DNA of 32,427 nt, taken from NCBI GenBank assembly GCA_023230985.1, contig JALNWH010000010.1:1-32427 (forward strand), written 5' to 3'. Below the pieces are notes generated by a model. It saw only the letters and a program-made list of their open reading frames with translations. It searched no databases and was not told the DNA's origin. Positions 1 through 9,169 of this stretch are shown piece by piece. This DNA comes from Bacillota bacterium. Its GTDB lineage: Bacteria > Bacillota > Clostridia > Lutisporales > Lutisporaceae. The number at the start of each line of letters is the position of its first letter. The first letter of the stretch is position 1. The position numbers were made by a program, and so were the translations under genes.

Positions 1-886
1 CGGATACTTCTAAATCTTCCAAGCTTCCTCTTTTTCTCATTTCCTTCATGGCTATTTGGGCAATATCCATCAGGCACATTTCTTTTGTTTTATCTTGATA
101 TACGTATTTTCTTGCATTTTTATAGTCTTCAAAAGCCTTTTCAATATCATCTTTATATTTGCTTCCTTCTATCTCTACTTTATCAATAATGGTATTAAAG
201 GTAGTATGCCTGCAGTGATCTGACCAGTATGTATCTATAACCCTGATTTCTGTGATGGTGGGGTTTCGTTTTTCAATGTTTTTAAAATAATCCTGACAAA
301 ATTCCAAGTCTTCTTTTGTCATCGCCAAGCCTAATGTATTTAAAAAAGGCTCAACATTTTCTTCATCAATAAAGTTATTTAAGACTTCTACTTTATCAGG
401 TATCACCGGATTATCTACTAGGGTTTCCGGCTTTTCTATAGCAGCTTCTCTTATTTCCACTGGATTTATGTAGTAGTTTTTTATTTTTTCAAATTCATCA
501 TCGCTTATATTCCCTTGCAATATTATCAGTTGAGCTGTTTTTACCTTTGCCCTTTCTTCAAGGGCTAGGATTTGCAAACATTGAGCGGCAAAATCAGCTT
601 TTTGATCGTATTGCCCCGGTAAATATTCAGTAGTAAAGAATTTGTCTTCTTTATCTATTACGAGTTTTTCGTCATAAATTAAATCAACTAAAGAATCTGA
701 AAAGACTATTGTCTTTGCTTTTTTATATATTTCATCATTTGCACCTTCTATATCGTATCTATGGATTATCCTTATGGATTTTAATTTCTTGATTCCTAGG
801 AAATTCTTTAGTTCTTCCAATAGCATATTTGCTTCTACTGCAAATTCCGGTTTTTTTTCTACATAGATTCTTTTAATTTTATTCAA
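1..886 (-). CDS. purL: Phosphoribosylformylglycinamidine synthase, N-terminal part (cut by window edge)
   Basis: FGAM synthase carries out the ATP- and glutamine-dependent fourth step of purine synthesis in the cytoplasm. I translated this partial frame by hand: about 295 codons are visible and the rest lies left of base 1. Near residue 221 it has the family signature WSDHCRHTTF, preceded by NPTITEIRVIDTY, and the visible part ends in MRKRGSLEDLEVS. The layout fits the long single-chain PurL of Clostridia, which carries its own glutaminase domain; that domain would be off the window. The best start is TTG at 886-884, with AGGAG nine bases upstream and the frame open from there. It lies 122 bases downstream of the GH13 gene on the same strand, separated by hairpin repeats, so it is probably a separate unit from the glycogen genes. 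The identity is firm; the TTG start is an inference from the ribosome binding site. Confidence 0.9.
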   Translation of the reverse strand, partial: MNKIKRIYVEKKPEFAVEANMLLEELKNFLGIKKLKSIRIIHRYDIEGANDEIYKKAKTIVFSDSLVDLIYDEKLVIDKEDKFFTTEYLPGQYDQKADFAAQCLQILALEERAKVKTAQLIILQGNISDDEFEKIKNYYINPVEIREAAIEKPETLVDNPVIPDKVEVLNNFIDEENVEPFLNTLGLAMTKEDLEFCQDYFKNIEKRNPTITEIRVIDTYWSDHCRHTTFNTIIDKVEIEGSKYKDDIEKAFEDYKNARKYVYQDKTKEMCLMDIAQIAMKEMRKRGSLEDLEVS

Positions 887-917
887 TAGTTTTCACTCCT
901 TAGTTTTTTAGGTTATA

Positions 918-994
918 CCGGGCGACAAAAGGTTGCTCATACAATGCCGTAGGATTCCTTGGGCTGTACCGGGCGACAAAGGTCACCCCTACGG
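918..994. repeat. Tandem pair of GGGCGAC-type hairpin repeats
   Basis: Two copies of a short hairpin unit lie side by side between the GH13 gene and purL. Copy one has arms GGGCGAC (920-926) and GTTGCTC (932-938). Copy two has arms GGGCGAC (971-977) and GTCACCC (982-988) followed by CTACGG. Both are preceded by a TACC motif. Arm changes keep base pairing through G-T wobbles. Related copies are at 2851-2876 and 22154-22177, so this is a dispersed family. The hairpins could also act as transcript ends or processing sites. Confidence 0.6.
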
Positions 995-1008
995 TCCATA
1001 ATGCTCAG

Positions 1009-2817
1009 TCACTGTTCAGCCATTGTTCGTATTGGTATATGGATAACCCTTCCTGACATCGCATCAATTCTAATATTATCATCTAACTCCTGCAGATAAA
1101 TATCCTTATCATTCCCGGTAGGATTAGCAATTACAATAATTTTTCTACCTTCAAAGCTTCGTTTAAAGGCATATAATTCATCATCTATACAAATTGATTC
1201 AAAGTCTCCACTAATAAATATATCATCACCATTTCTCAATGCAATCATTTTTTTATAATATGACAAAATTTCTTCATTTTCATTTCCCCAAGGATAGGTT
1301 CTTCTATTATCCGGATCAGTTCTTCCCCGCACACCTGCTTCATCACCGTAATAGACACAGGGAACACCGGGGAAAGTCATTTGAAGCATGATGATAAGTT
1401 TCAACGCTTTTATTGCCATTTCAGTATTTTTAAATTGATTTTCAAATACCGTAAGGATTCTTGTTACATCATGTCCGCCTATTAAGTTTAAGCAGGCATA
1501 GAGGTTTTCCCTGGGATAGTTTTCGTATAGGCTCATTATTCTTTTGTGGGCTTCTCTTCCACTGATATTATTTGTTATAAAATCTATAAAAATCTTTCGC
1601 AAAGGGTAATTCATAACAGAATCCAACTCATGCCCATAAAAATATTCTCGCCTTATATCATAGCTGATTTTATTCGAAGCATCTTCCCAAACCTCTCCTA
1701 TTAAAACCGAATCTTTATCTATTGTTTTCATCCTTTGTTTTAAAAGCTTTATAAATTCATCGGGTAATTCATCTGCTACATCCAATCGCCATCCTTTTGC
1801 ACCCTTTTTCATCCAATGAGCGATAACACTGTCTTCATCCGAAATTATATAATCAATATAAGTAGGTTCCATCTCATTTACATTAGGCAGGGCTTCTATA
1901 CCCCACCAACATTTGTATTCCTTATAATCCTCGGAAAACTTATACCACTTATGATATGCGGATTCTCTTGATTGATAGGCACCAAGCTCCGGATAATTAC
2001 CATAACGGTTAAAATATATGCTGTCGGCTCCCGTATGGCTAAAGACACCGTCTAATATAATTTTTATACCTAATTTTTCCGCTTCATTGCATAGGTTTAT
2101 AAAGTCTTGATCCTCACCAAGCATAGGATCAATTTTTTTGTAATTTCCTGTATCATATCTGTGATTGCTGCTTGCTTCAAAAATTGGATTTAGATAAATA
2201 GCGCTTATACCCAGTTCTTTAACATAAGGAAGCTTTTCAATTATTCCTTCTATATTACCGCCAAAGAAATCCCATCTGATTACATTTCCTTCTTTATCTT
2301 TTATATAAAAAGGATCATCATCCCAGTTACCGTATATAAAAGAATTTTTCTTAGGGTTTTTCATTCTGAAATCTTTATTATAAAATCTATCGGGAAAAAT
2401 TTGATATACAACAGAATTTTTAAACCAATCAGGTATTGGATAAACCCTTTCATATACAGTTATTTGATAATGTTTAGGATTATTATTATATACAGAACCT
2501 ATGCCGCCAAGTGATTTTGAATTATTGCCATAGTAAAGAGTTTCTTTATCAGTAATTATGGTGAAATAATAAAAAATAAGGCCTATATAGTTATCAGTGT
2601 TTAAATGTGCCTGATAAAAAATATAGCCGTTATGTTCTCCCCTAATATTCATACGAATCGTTTCGGTTTTATTTTTTTTGATTATGTTTATATATATTTC
2701 ATTTGGAGTTATGGTTTTTGCCACGGAAACGGATATGGAAAGCAAGGTATTGCTTTCTACAGCACCAAAGGGGTTTCTATATTTTAAATCATGAGAATCA
2801 TGGTAGATAATATCCAT
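1009..2817 (-). CDS. GH13 alpha-glucanase (neopullulanase / maltodextrin glucosidase type)
   Basis: Cytoplasmic alpha-amylase-family enzyme, likely cleaving or rearranging maltodextrins released from glycogen. It has an N-terminal beta-sandwich region (about 1-125), as in neopullulanase-type GH13 enzymes, then a TIM barrel starting at VVYQIFPDRFYN. All three catalytic acids are present: D346 in GWRLDVAD, E375 in LIGEVWED and D450 in GGHDVTRI. No signal peptide is seen. A longer frame opens at 2859, but ATG 2817 (MDIIYHDSHD) has GAAGG at good spacing, and the upstream codons overlap a dispersed repeat, so I use 2817 (602 aa). It is the last gene of the glycogen cluster. The C-terminus TMAEQ is encoded by a repeat shared with the malQ-glgB gene. 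The exact specificity (neopullulanase, cyclomaltodextrinase or maltogenic type) cannot be told from sequence. Confidence 0.88.
   Translation of the reverse strand: MDIIYHDSHDLKYRNPFGAVESNTLLSISVSVAKTITPNEIYINIIKKNKTETIRMNIRGEHNGYIFYQAHLNTDNYIGLIFYYFTIITDKETLYYGNNSKSLGGIGSVYNNNPKHYQITVYERVYPIPDWFKNSVVYQIFPDRFYNKDFRMKNPKKNSFIYGNWDDDPFYIKDKEGNVIRWDFFGGNIEGIIEKLPYVKELGISAIYLNPIFEASSNHRYDTGNYKKIDPMLGEDQDFINLCNEAEKLGIKIILDGVFSHTGADSIYFNRYGNYPELGAYQSRESAYHKWYKFSEDYKEYKCWWGIEALPNVNEMEPTYIDYIISDEDSVIAHWMKKGAKGWRLDVADELPDEFIKLLKQRMKTIDKDSVLIGEVWEDASNKISYDIRREYFYGHELDSVMNYPLRKIFIDFITNNISGREAHKRIMSLYENYPRENLYACLNLIGGHDVTRILTVFENQFKNTEMAIKALKLIIMLQMTFPGVPCVYYGDEAGVRGRTDPDNRRTYPWGNENEEILSYYKKMIALRNGDDIFISGDFESICIDDELYAFKRSFEGRKIIVIANPTGNDKDIYLQELDDNIRIDAMSGRVIHIPIRTMAEQ
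1014..1027 (-). repeat. Gene-end repeat, copy 1 (AACAATGGCTGAAC)
   Basis: A 14-base core reading AACAATGGCTGAAC on the minus strand encodes the last residues of the GH13 protein just before its stop codon. The same core follows the glgP stop (2927-2940) and forms the end of malQ-glgB (9156-9169), with one base changed in each. Confidence 0.6.
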
Positions 2818-2850
2818 GGGATTACCTTCTTTCCGGTAGTTAGTTTTGCT

Positions 2851-2914
2851 GGCGACCAAAGGTCGTCCCTACGGTGTATTCGTTGCGTAAGATCCTTCAC
2901 TGCGTTCAGGATGA
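2851..2914. repeat. Dispersed repeats between glgP and the GH13 gene
   Basis: A hairpin repeat with arms GGCGACC (2851-2857) and GGTCGTC (2861-2867), followed by CCTACGG, belongs to the family seen at 920-994 and 22154-22177. It is followed by GATCCTTCACTGCGTTCAGG and then ATGAC (2891-2915), a dispersed unit whose relative is tandemly amplified near 19520-19590. The gap holds no gene. Confidence 0.55.
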
Positions 2915-2926
2915 CATTTTAGAAAG

Positions 2927-2940
2927 GTTCAGCCATCGTT
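2927..2940 (-). repeat. Gene-end repeat, copy 2 (AACGATGGCTGAAC)
   Basis: The 14-base core starts one base beyond the glgP stop codon (TAG, 2942-2944). It differs by one base from the copy that ends the GH13 gene. Confidence 0.55.
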
Positions 2941-2941
2941 C

Positions 2942-5380
2942 CTACACTCTGTAATCCGCTTTTACTCCCCAGATTTCGTTGGCGTATTCTATTATCGTCC
3001 TGTCGCTGGAGAAAATCCCGGAATTAGCTATGTTTATCAGAGCTTTCTTATGCCATTCAATATTATCCCTGTATAATTCATCTATCCTATTCTGTGCCTT
3101 TACATAGGAATCAAAGTCTTTAAGCACAAAGTATTCGTCATTACCGATAAGTAATGAATCAACTATTGCTGAAAATTCTTCTTTTCTTTTTATATCGGAA
3201 TTTGAAATACCGTCAATAACCCTTCTTATCCTCGAATCACTATTATAATATTCTATCGAATTATAACCGCCATATATATAATATTCCATAACCTCTTTCT
3301 CCGTAAGGCCGAATGCTACTATGTTCTCATCGCCTACAGCATCTCTTATTTCAACATTAGCACCATCTAAAGTGGCTATGGTTATTGCACCGTTCATCAT
3401 GAATTTCATGTTGCCGGTACCGGAAGCTTCTTTTGTAGTTGTCGATATTTGTTCACTTACATCGGCTGCAGGTATTATTCTCTCTGCAATGGATACCTTA
3501 TAATCCTCAATGAAGACAACTTTTATCTTATCTTTTATTGTCTTGTCGTTATTAATCATATCCGCAACAGTATTAATAAGTTTGATAGTTTGTTTTGCCA
3601 AACGATAACTGGGAGCCGCTTTCCCCGCAAAAATAAAGGTACGAGGAATAATATCAAGCTCCGGATTGTCCAATAGCCTATAGTATAAATCCATGACATT
3701 CATAATATTTAGCAGCTGCCTTTTGTACGCATGGATTCTTTTCACATGAACATCAAATATGGAATCAGGATCTATATTCAAATCGCATGAATCCTTTAAC
3801 CTATCAATTAAAGCAAGTTTATTTTTCCTTTTTATATCGGCTAATTTTTCTAAAAAATTATTATCTTTGCAAAAGCATTCGAGTCTGCTCAAATCAGTAG
3901 GGTGATAAATCCACCTATCTCCTATGCTTTGTGAAATAAGGCCGGAAAGTTCCGGGTTTGAAAGTAAAAGCCAACGTCTATGGGTGACTCCGTTGGTCTT
4001 ATTGCAGAATTTATAAGGATAATAGTTATAAAAATCAGACATAACTTGCCTTTTCAGTATTTCTGAATGGATTTTTGCAACCCCGTTAACAGTTTTGCTA
4101 CCTACGACAGCTAGATGAGCCATCTTCACATATCCATCTGATATTATGGCCATTCGAGAAATCCTATCCCAATCACCTTCATATTTAATCCATAATTCTT
4201 TGCAAAATCTTTCGTTGATTTCATTTACAATCGTATATATTCTAGGCATAAGAGTCCTAAACATATCAATGCTCCACTTTTCCATAGCTTCAGGCAATAT
4301 TGTGTGATTTGTATAAGATACCGTTCTGGTCGTTATGCCCCATGCCTTATTCCAACTCAAACCTTCCTCATCTATAAGGATTCTCATAAGCTCCGGTATA
4401 ACAAGGGCAGGATGAGTATCGTTTATCTGAATTGCTATATGAACATCGAAGTAAGAAAGATTACCATATAGCTTTTTATATCTTCTTATTATGCTTTGAA
4501 TTCCCGCAGATACAAAGAAGTACTGCTGTTTTAGCCTTAACACTCTTCCTTCTTCAATATCGCTATTAGGGTAAAGTATTTGTGATATGGTTTCTACATT
4601 ATATTTCTCTTCTACGGCCTTTAGGTATTCTCCACGGCTGAATAATGTAAAATCAAGTTCTTTTTGTTTGGCTTCGGCACTCCAAAGTCTAAGGGTGTTT
4701 ACTGTATTATTTTGAAAACCGATTATTGGTGTGTCATAAGGCACCGCTAAAACCGTATCACAGTTTTCATGAGTTATTTTTAAACCATCCTCTTGCCAAA
4801 CCTCTTTTATGGTACCGCCGAACCTCACTTCAACAGCTTTATCTTCTTTTCTTAGTTCCCATATACCTCCGGTACTCAACCAATTATCTGATAATTCCAC
4901 TTGATGCCCGTCTATTATTTTTTGTTTGAAAAAGCCATATTTATAACGTATACCGCAACCATGTCCCGCAATATCCAGTGAAGCCAAGGAATCCAAAAAA
5001 CATGCAGCCAGCCTTCCTAAACCGCCATTCCCTAGACCTTGGTCATTCTCCATATCAATAATATCTTCATAATATATATTAAGATCCTTTAACGCTTCCT
5101 TGAAAATATCTAATAGACCGAGATTAATAAGGTTGCTTTCTAAAAGCTTTCCTAATAAAAACTCCATGGAAAAATAATAGACTTGCTTTGTTTTATTTCT
5201 TTTATACATATTATTTGTTTTAATTATATCCTCATTGCTATATTTTCTTATAACATTACCAATTGCCAAGTATTTGTTTAATTTGCTTGCGTCATCAAGC
5301 TCAACACCGAAATTATCTTTTAGTTCATCTAAAACGTCATTTTTAAAGTCCTTTGCGTCTTTAGGTTTTGATAAAGCCAT
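2942..5380 (-). CDS. glgP: Glycogen/maltodextrin phosphorylase (GT35)
   Basis: Releases glucose-1-phosphate from the non-reducing ends of glycogen chains using phosphate and pyridoxal phosphate. At 812 aa it has the usual family length. The PLP-binding motif EASGTGNMKFMMNG is present, with the Schiff-base lysine at K659. Other family motifs are GNGGLGRLAACFLDS near the N-terminus, GYGIRYxYG-like GCGIRYKYGF, and RIHAYKRQLLN. The start ATG overlaps the glgA stop by one base (TAATG), with GGAGG inside the end of glgA, so the two genes are translationally coupled. It sits in the glycogen operon between glgA and the GH13 enzyme. The identity is very secure. Confidence 0.96.
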   Translation of the reverse strand: MALSKPKDAKDFKNDVLDELKDNFGVELDDASKLNKYLAIGNVIRKYSNEDIIKTNNMYKRNKTKQVYYFSMEFLLGKLLESNLINLGLLDIFKEALKDLNIYYEDIIDMENDQGLGNGGLGRLAACFLDSLASLDIAGHGCGIRYKYGFFKQKIIDGHQVELSDNWLSTGGIWELRKEDKAVEVRFGGTIKEVWQEDGLKITHENCDTVLAVPYDTPIIGFQNNTVNTLRLWSAEAKQKELDFTLFSRGEYLKAVEEKYNVETISQILYPNSDIEEGRVLRLKQQYFFVSAGIQSIIRRYKKLYGNLSYFDVHIAIQINDTHPALVIPELMRILIDEEGLSWNKAWGITTRTVSYTNHTILPEAMEKWSIDMFRTLMPRIYTIVNEINERFCKELWIKYEGDWDRISRMAIISDGYVKMAHLAVVGSKTVNGVAKIHSEILKRQVMSDFYNYYPYKFCNKTNGVTHRRWLLLSNPELSGLISQSIGDRWIYHPTDLSRLECFCKDNNFLEKLADIKRKNKLALIDRLKDSCDLNIDPDSIFDVHVKRIHAYKRQLLNIMNVMDLYYRLLDNPELDIIPRTFIFAGKAAPSYRLAKQTIKLINTVADMINNDKTIKDKIKVVFIEDYKVSIAERIIPAADVSEQISTTTKEASGTGNMKFMMNGAITIATLDGANVEIRDAVGDENIVAFGLTEKEVMEYYIYGGYNSIEYYNSDSRIRRVIDGISNSDIKRKEEFSAIVDSLLIGNDEYFVLKDFDSYVKAQNRIDELYRDNIEWHKKALINIANSGIFSSDRTIIEYANEIWGVKADYRV

Positions 5381-6810
5381 TATTTTTCCTCCATAACCTT
5401 TAAATACAACTCTTTATATTTACCGGATGATTTTTTCCAACTATTATCCAAGTTCATAGCGTTTTGCATTATTCTTCGCCATACTTCTTTATCATTGTAA
5501 AATTTAATTGCATAATCTATTGTGTTGTTCAATTCCCCCGGATTGTAATTCTTAAAACTAAATCCGGTGCCCTCTTTAGTATATTCGTTATAAGGTATAA
5601 CAGTATCTTTTAATCCGCCTGTTTCTCTTACTATAGGAATAGCTCCATATTTTGAGGCTATCATCTGGCCAAGCCCGCAAGGTTCAAACAATGAAGGCAT
5701 AAGAAAAATATCCGAAGCAGCATAAATCTTATGTGCCAGTCTATCTGCAAACATTATGTTAACAGAGACTTTTTCTGGGTATTGGGCCTTCATTTCATAA
5801 AGCATATCCTCATAATGCTTGTCCCCTGTACCTAAAATAACTATTTGAAGGTCCTTTTTAATAATTTTCTCAAGTCTCGATAGAAGAATATCTATTCCTT
5901 TTTGTTTTACAAGTCTTGTTACCATACCTATCATAGGAATATTAGAATCTACTGTCAAACCCAATTCTTTCTGCAAAGCCAGTTTATTTTTAACCTTTAA
6001 GTCTATGGTGTTCACATCATATTTTTGATATATATAAGGGTCGGTAGACGGATTATGAATGCTATAATCTATACCATTTTCTATCCCAAAGAGTATATTG
6101 CTTTTTGAACGCAATATGTCATCTAATCTTTCGCCATATAAAGGTGTTTTTATCTCTTCCGAATAATTCCTGCTGACTGTTGTGATTATGTCGGAGTAAT
6201 TAAGGCCGCCCTTCATAAAATTGACTCCCCCATAAAACTCAAGCCCGGAAATATTAAAGGTGCTCTCATCAAGTCCTAATAAGTCCTCTAAAATTTCTTT
6301 GGGAAAAACACCTTGATAATATAGATTATGTATAGTATATATGGTTTTGATACTATTATATTTTGGATAGTCAATCCTTAACATGGGCGCAACCATGCCC
6401 GTTTGCCAATCATGGCAATGGATTATATCAGGTAAAAAATCGATATATTCCAATGATTCTATCACAGCTCTACAGAAAAAAGCAAATCTCTCCGCCTCAT
6501 CATAATGCCCATACATGCCACATCGTTTGAAATAGTATTCATTATCAACGAAATAAAAGGGTACTCCATCAAGTTCTAAGTATTCGATGCCGCAATACTG
6601 ATTTCTCCAGCCGACATTTACATTAAAAGCATATAGTTTTTTCATCTCTTTTTGAAAGTTAAAAGGTATCTCTGAATATTTAGGCAATATTACTCCGGCA
6701 TCTATATCTATTTTTTTTATTTCTTTTGATAAAGAATAAATGACTTCTCCCAAACCACCGCTTTTGATAAAGGGTGCAGACTCGGAAGCGACAAATAGTA
6801 CTCTTACCAT
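5380..6810 (-). CDS. glgA: Glycogen synthase, ADP-glucose type (GT5)
   Basis: Transfers glucose from ADP-glucose to growing alpha-1,4-glucan chains in the cytoplasm. The 476-aa length is typical of bacterial GlgA. The N-terminal substrate loop reads KSGGLGEV (canonical KTGGLADV-like), there is an HCHDWQTG motif in the N-terminal Rossmann domain, and the C-terminal domain has MPSLFEPCGLGQM. The start ATG is preceded by AAGGTGGTGAGGGT. It lies 12 bases after glgD and overlaps glgP by one base, so it is firmly in the same operon as the ADP-glucose pyrophosphorylase genes that supply its substrate. Confidence 0.96.
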   Translation of the reverse strand: MVRVLFVASESAPFIKSGGLGEVIYSLSKEIKKIDIDAGVILPKYSEIPFNFQKEMKKLYAFNVNVGWRNQYCGIEYLELDGVPFYFVDNEYYFKRCGMYGHYDEAERFAFFCRAVIESLEYIDFLPDIIHCHDWQTGMVAPMLRIDYPKYNSIKTIYTIHNLYYQGVFPKEILEDLLGLDESTFNISGLEFYGGVNFMKGGLNYSDIITTVSRNYSEEIKTPLYGERLDDILRSKSNILFGIENGIDYSIHNPSTDPYIYQKYDVNTIDLKVKNKLALQKELGLTVDSNIPMIGMVTRLVKQKGIDILLSRLEKIIKKDLQIVILGTGDKHYEDMLYEMKAQYPEKVSVNIMFADRLAHKIYAASDIFLMPSLFEPCGLGQMIASKYGAIPIVRETGGLKDTVIPYNEYTKEGTGFSFKNYNPGELNNTIDYAIKFYNDKEVWRRIMQNAMNLDNSWKKSSGKYKELYLKVMEEK

Positions 6811-6822
6811 ACCCTCACCACC

Positions 6823-7929
6823 TTATATAATTTGATTTTTTTCTATTATTATGGGATCATCCCATGTTCCTCTTAATACTTCACCTGATGAAATTACAAC
6901 ATTCTTATCCAATATTACATGTTCTAAAACCGCATTTTCGCCTATTTTTGAATTTTGCATAACTATACAATGGTTTATTTTAACTCCCGGTTGGATACCA
7001 ACCCTTCTAAATAAAACGGAATTTTCCACCGTACCGTCTATACAGCAACCACTTGCTATCATGGAATTAGTAACTTCAGCGTTTACTTGATACTTTACCG
7101 GAGGCTCATCCTTTGCTTTGGTATATACAGGCCAAGAGTCAGAAAATAATTTACTCATTGTGCTTTCTTTTAGAAGTTCAAGGTTTTCTTTATAATAAGT
7201 GTTTATAGTATCTATTTTAACTAAATATCCATCGTAGTTATAGGCAAATATCTTTAAATTATTCTTTAATTGAAAGACTGCATCTTTTAAAAGGTCTTTA
7301 TCCGTCCCTAGGATTCTTTTGTTTATTATATCCATAAACAATTTTCTTTCCATCATAATAGTTTCCATAAATACATTTTTGGCACCTTTTTTATTTATTA
7401 TATCAATAACTCTATTATCCTTACCGATAATCAAACAATCCGAATCGGAATACTCTCCTGTCTCTTTCTCAATCTTTTTGTAAGCTACAGATATATCCGC
7501 CTTTCGCTCTATATGTTCTTTTAACATTTTACTATAATCAATCCGACTGATAAAATAACTTGGCGATATTACTACATACTTTTCCTTAGAATAATAAATA
7601 TAGTCTAAATAATCCGATATTATATCCATATCACTGCTTCTTAAATATGGATAATAGTTTTGTAAAGGATTAAATATAAAAACACCTTTATTTTTTCGTT
7701 CCAAATCCCAAGCCCTGCCGGTTTGAATGTGATCTGTAATTGAACGGTATTTATCTCTTGTAAAAATAAAAACATGATTTATCCCCGAGTTTACCATATT
7801 GGATATAGTAAAATCAATGATTCTATATCTTCCTGCAAAGGGTATTGCGGCAATAGGTCTGTTATATGTAAGCTCTTCTATTCTACTGTCATCTTCATTA
7901 AGGTTTATTATTCCAAGTATGCTATACAT
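6823..7929 (-). CDS. glgD: GlgD, ADP-glucose pyrophosphorylase regulatory-type subunit
   Basis: Paralogue of GlgC that in Bacillota forms a hetero-oligomer with GlgC and modulates ADP-glucose synthesis. The N-terminus [17 protein letters not shown] and the motif [20 protein letters not shown] are typical of GlgD. It lacks the GGxGTRLxxLT nucleotide loop that GlgC has, as expected for the GlgD branch. The C-terminal part is a left-handed beta-helix of hexapeptide type. A longer frame begins at 7959, but ATG 7929 has GGAGG eight bases upstream, matches the family N-terminus and gives 368 aa. The start lies inside the end of glgC (8-nt overlap), so translation is probably coupled. Confidence 0.93.
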   Translation of the reverse strand: MYSILGIINLNEDDSRIEELTYNRPIAAIPFAGRYRIIDFTISNMVNSGINHVFIFTRDKYRSITDHIQTGRAWDLERKNKGVFIFNPLQNYYPYLRSSDMDIISDYLDYIYYSKEKYVVISPSYFISRIDYSKMLKEHIERKADISVAYKKIEKETGEYSDSDCLIIGKDNRVIDIINKKGAKNVFMETIMMERKLFMDIINKRILGTDKDLLKDAVFQLKNNLKIFAYNYDGYLVKIDTINTYYKENLELLKESTMSKLFSDSWPVYTKAKDEPPVKYQVNAEVTNSMIASGCCIDGTVENSVLFRRVGIQPGVKINHCIVMQNSKIGENAVLEHVILDKNVVISSGEVLRGTWDDPIIIEKNQII

Positions 7930-9070
7930 AAATAGTGCCTCCTTCCATATAAAAATCATCGGAAATAATGGAAATATTCTTTGATTCAGTTTTACCCACC
8001 TTGCAGTTTTGGCCTATTTCACATCTGTTACCTATTATACTTTTATTTATAATGGTGCTTTCATTGATTATCGTATCTTCCATGACTACCGTATCGGATA
8101 TTATAGCATCTTTGGCAATATAAACTCCGGGAAAAATTACAGAATTGATTATAGTACCATATATTTTACAACCTTCTCCAATAAGAGAATTTACTATTTT
8201 GGCCTCTTTGCCGATATACTGTGCAGGTTGTATGAAAGCCGATGAATATATTTTCCAATTGGTATCAAACAAGTCCAATTCATTATCACTTTCCAGTAAG
8301 TCCATATTTGCTTCCCAAAGGCTTTCTATAGTTCCAACATCCTTCCAATAACCGCTAAAGGGATAAGCCATTAGCTTTACACCCGAATTCAGCATATTAG
8401 GTATAACATTTTTACCAAAGTCATGATGAGATTTCTTATCTTGCTCATCTTCTAGCAAAAACTTTTTTAAAATATCCCAATTAAATAAATATATACCCAT
8501 AGAAGCCAAATTACTTTTGGGTTCTATCGGTTTTTCTTCAAATTCATATATACTGCCATCCTCAGTTGTATTCATAATACCAAATCGGCTTGCTTCAGAT
8601 AATGGCACTTTTAAAACAGCTATTGTTGCTTCTGCTTCTTTTTCTTTATGAAACGAAATCAATTTGGAATAGTCCATCTTGTAAATATGATCTCCTGATA
8701 GTATCAGAACATATTTCGGCTTATGCAAATCAATAAATTCAATATTTTGGTATACTGCGTTAGCAGTCCCCTTATACCATTCTCCACCTTCTTCGTTTAG
8801 GTATGGTGGCAAAATGGTCACTCCTCCGTCACGTCTGTCAAGTCCCCAAGGGGCTCCTATACCAATATAGGAGTTAAGTACCAAAGGTTCAAACTGAGTC
8901 AATACACCGACTACCTCAATATCGGAATTAGAGCAATTACTTAAAGTAAAGTCTATTATCCTATATTTGCCACCGAATGCAACGGCGGGCTTGGCCATTT
9001 TCTTTGTAAGGCTGCCAAGTCTAGTGCCTTGTCCGCCGGCCAGTATAAGAGCTATTACTTCCTTTGACAT
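7922..9070 (-). CDS. glgC: Glucose-1-phosphate adenylyltransferase (ADP-glucose pyrophosphorylase), catalytic subunit
   Basis: Makes ADP-glucose and pyrophosphate from ATP and glucose-1-phosphate, the committed step of bacterial glycogen synthesis. The nucleotide loop [20 protein letters not shown] is intact near residues 11-30, followed by [15 protein letters not shown] and the sugar-phosphate region [11 protein letters not shown]-terminal hexapeptide beta-helix domain follows (about 290-382). The length, 382 aa, is normal. The start ATG has GGGGAGAG upstream. It overlaps glgD by 8 bases and lies 77 bases after malQ-glgB, a gap filled by repeats. Activity is usually set allosterically by glycolytic metabolites; nothing in the sequence shows which. 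Confidence 0.96.
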   Translation of the reverse strand: MSKEVIALILAGGQGTRLGSLTKKMAKPAVAFGGKYRIIDFTLSNCSNSDIEVVGVLTQFEPLVLNSYIGIGAPWGLDRRDGGVTILPPYLNEEGGEWYKGTANAVYQNIEFIDLHKPKYVLILSGDHIYKMDYSKLISFHKEKEAEATIAVLKVPLSEASRFGIMNTTEDGSIYEFEEKPIEPKSNLASMGIYLFNWDILKKFLLEDEQDKKSHHDFGKNVIPNMLNSGVKLMAYPFSGYWKDVGTIESLWEANMDLLESDNELDLFDTNWKIYSSAFIQPAQYIGKEAKIVNSLIGEGCKIYGTIINSVIFPGVYIAKDAIISDTVVMEDTIINESTIINKSIIGNRCEIGQNCKVGKTESKNISIISDDFYMEGGTIYV

Positions 9071-9092
9071 TCTTATCTCTCCCCTTTCTTTT

Positions 9093-9169
9093 AACGATTG
9101 CTGAACAGTCGTTGAACGATTGCTCAGTCATCGCTCTACTCATCGCTCTACTGCTGCTCAGCCATTGTT
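9093..9169. repeat. Repeat mosaic between malQ-glgB and glgC, including gene-end repeat copy 3
   Basis: The gap and the last codons of malQ-glgB are made of short related units. AACGATTGCT occurs at 9093-9102 and 9115-9124, a perfect 12-base tandem CATCGCTCTACT is at 9129-9140 and 9141-9152, and the gene-end core AACAATGGCTGAGC (minus strand) is at 9156-9169. The stop codon of malQ-glgB lies in the second 12-mer, so the repeat supplies the protein's last residues (TMAEQQ). Confidence 0.6.

Noticed and set aside
900..1008. Riboswitch leader for purL
   Set aside because: The gap is explained by two hairpin repeats of a dispersed family; no purine or PRPP riboswitch core was recognised.
9093..9169. 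CRISPR-like array
   Set aside because: The repeats are 10-14 bases, irregular and without uniform spacers; they are a mosaic of small gene-end repeats.
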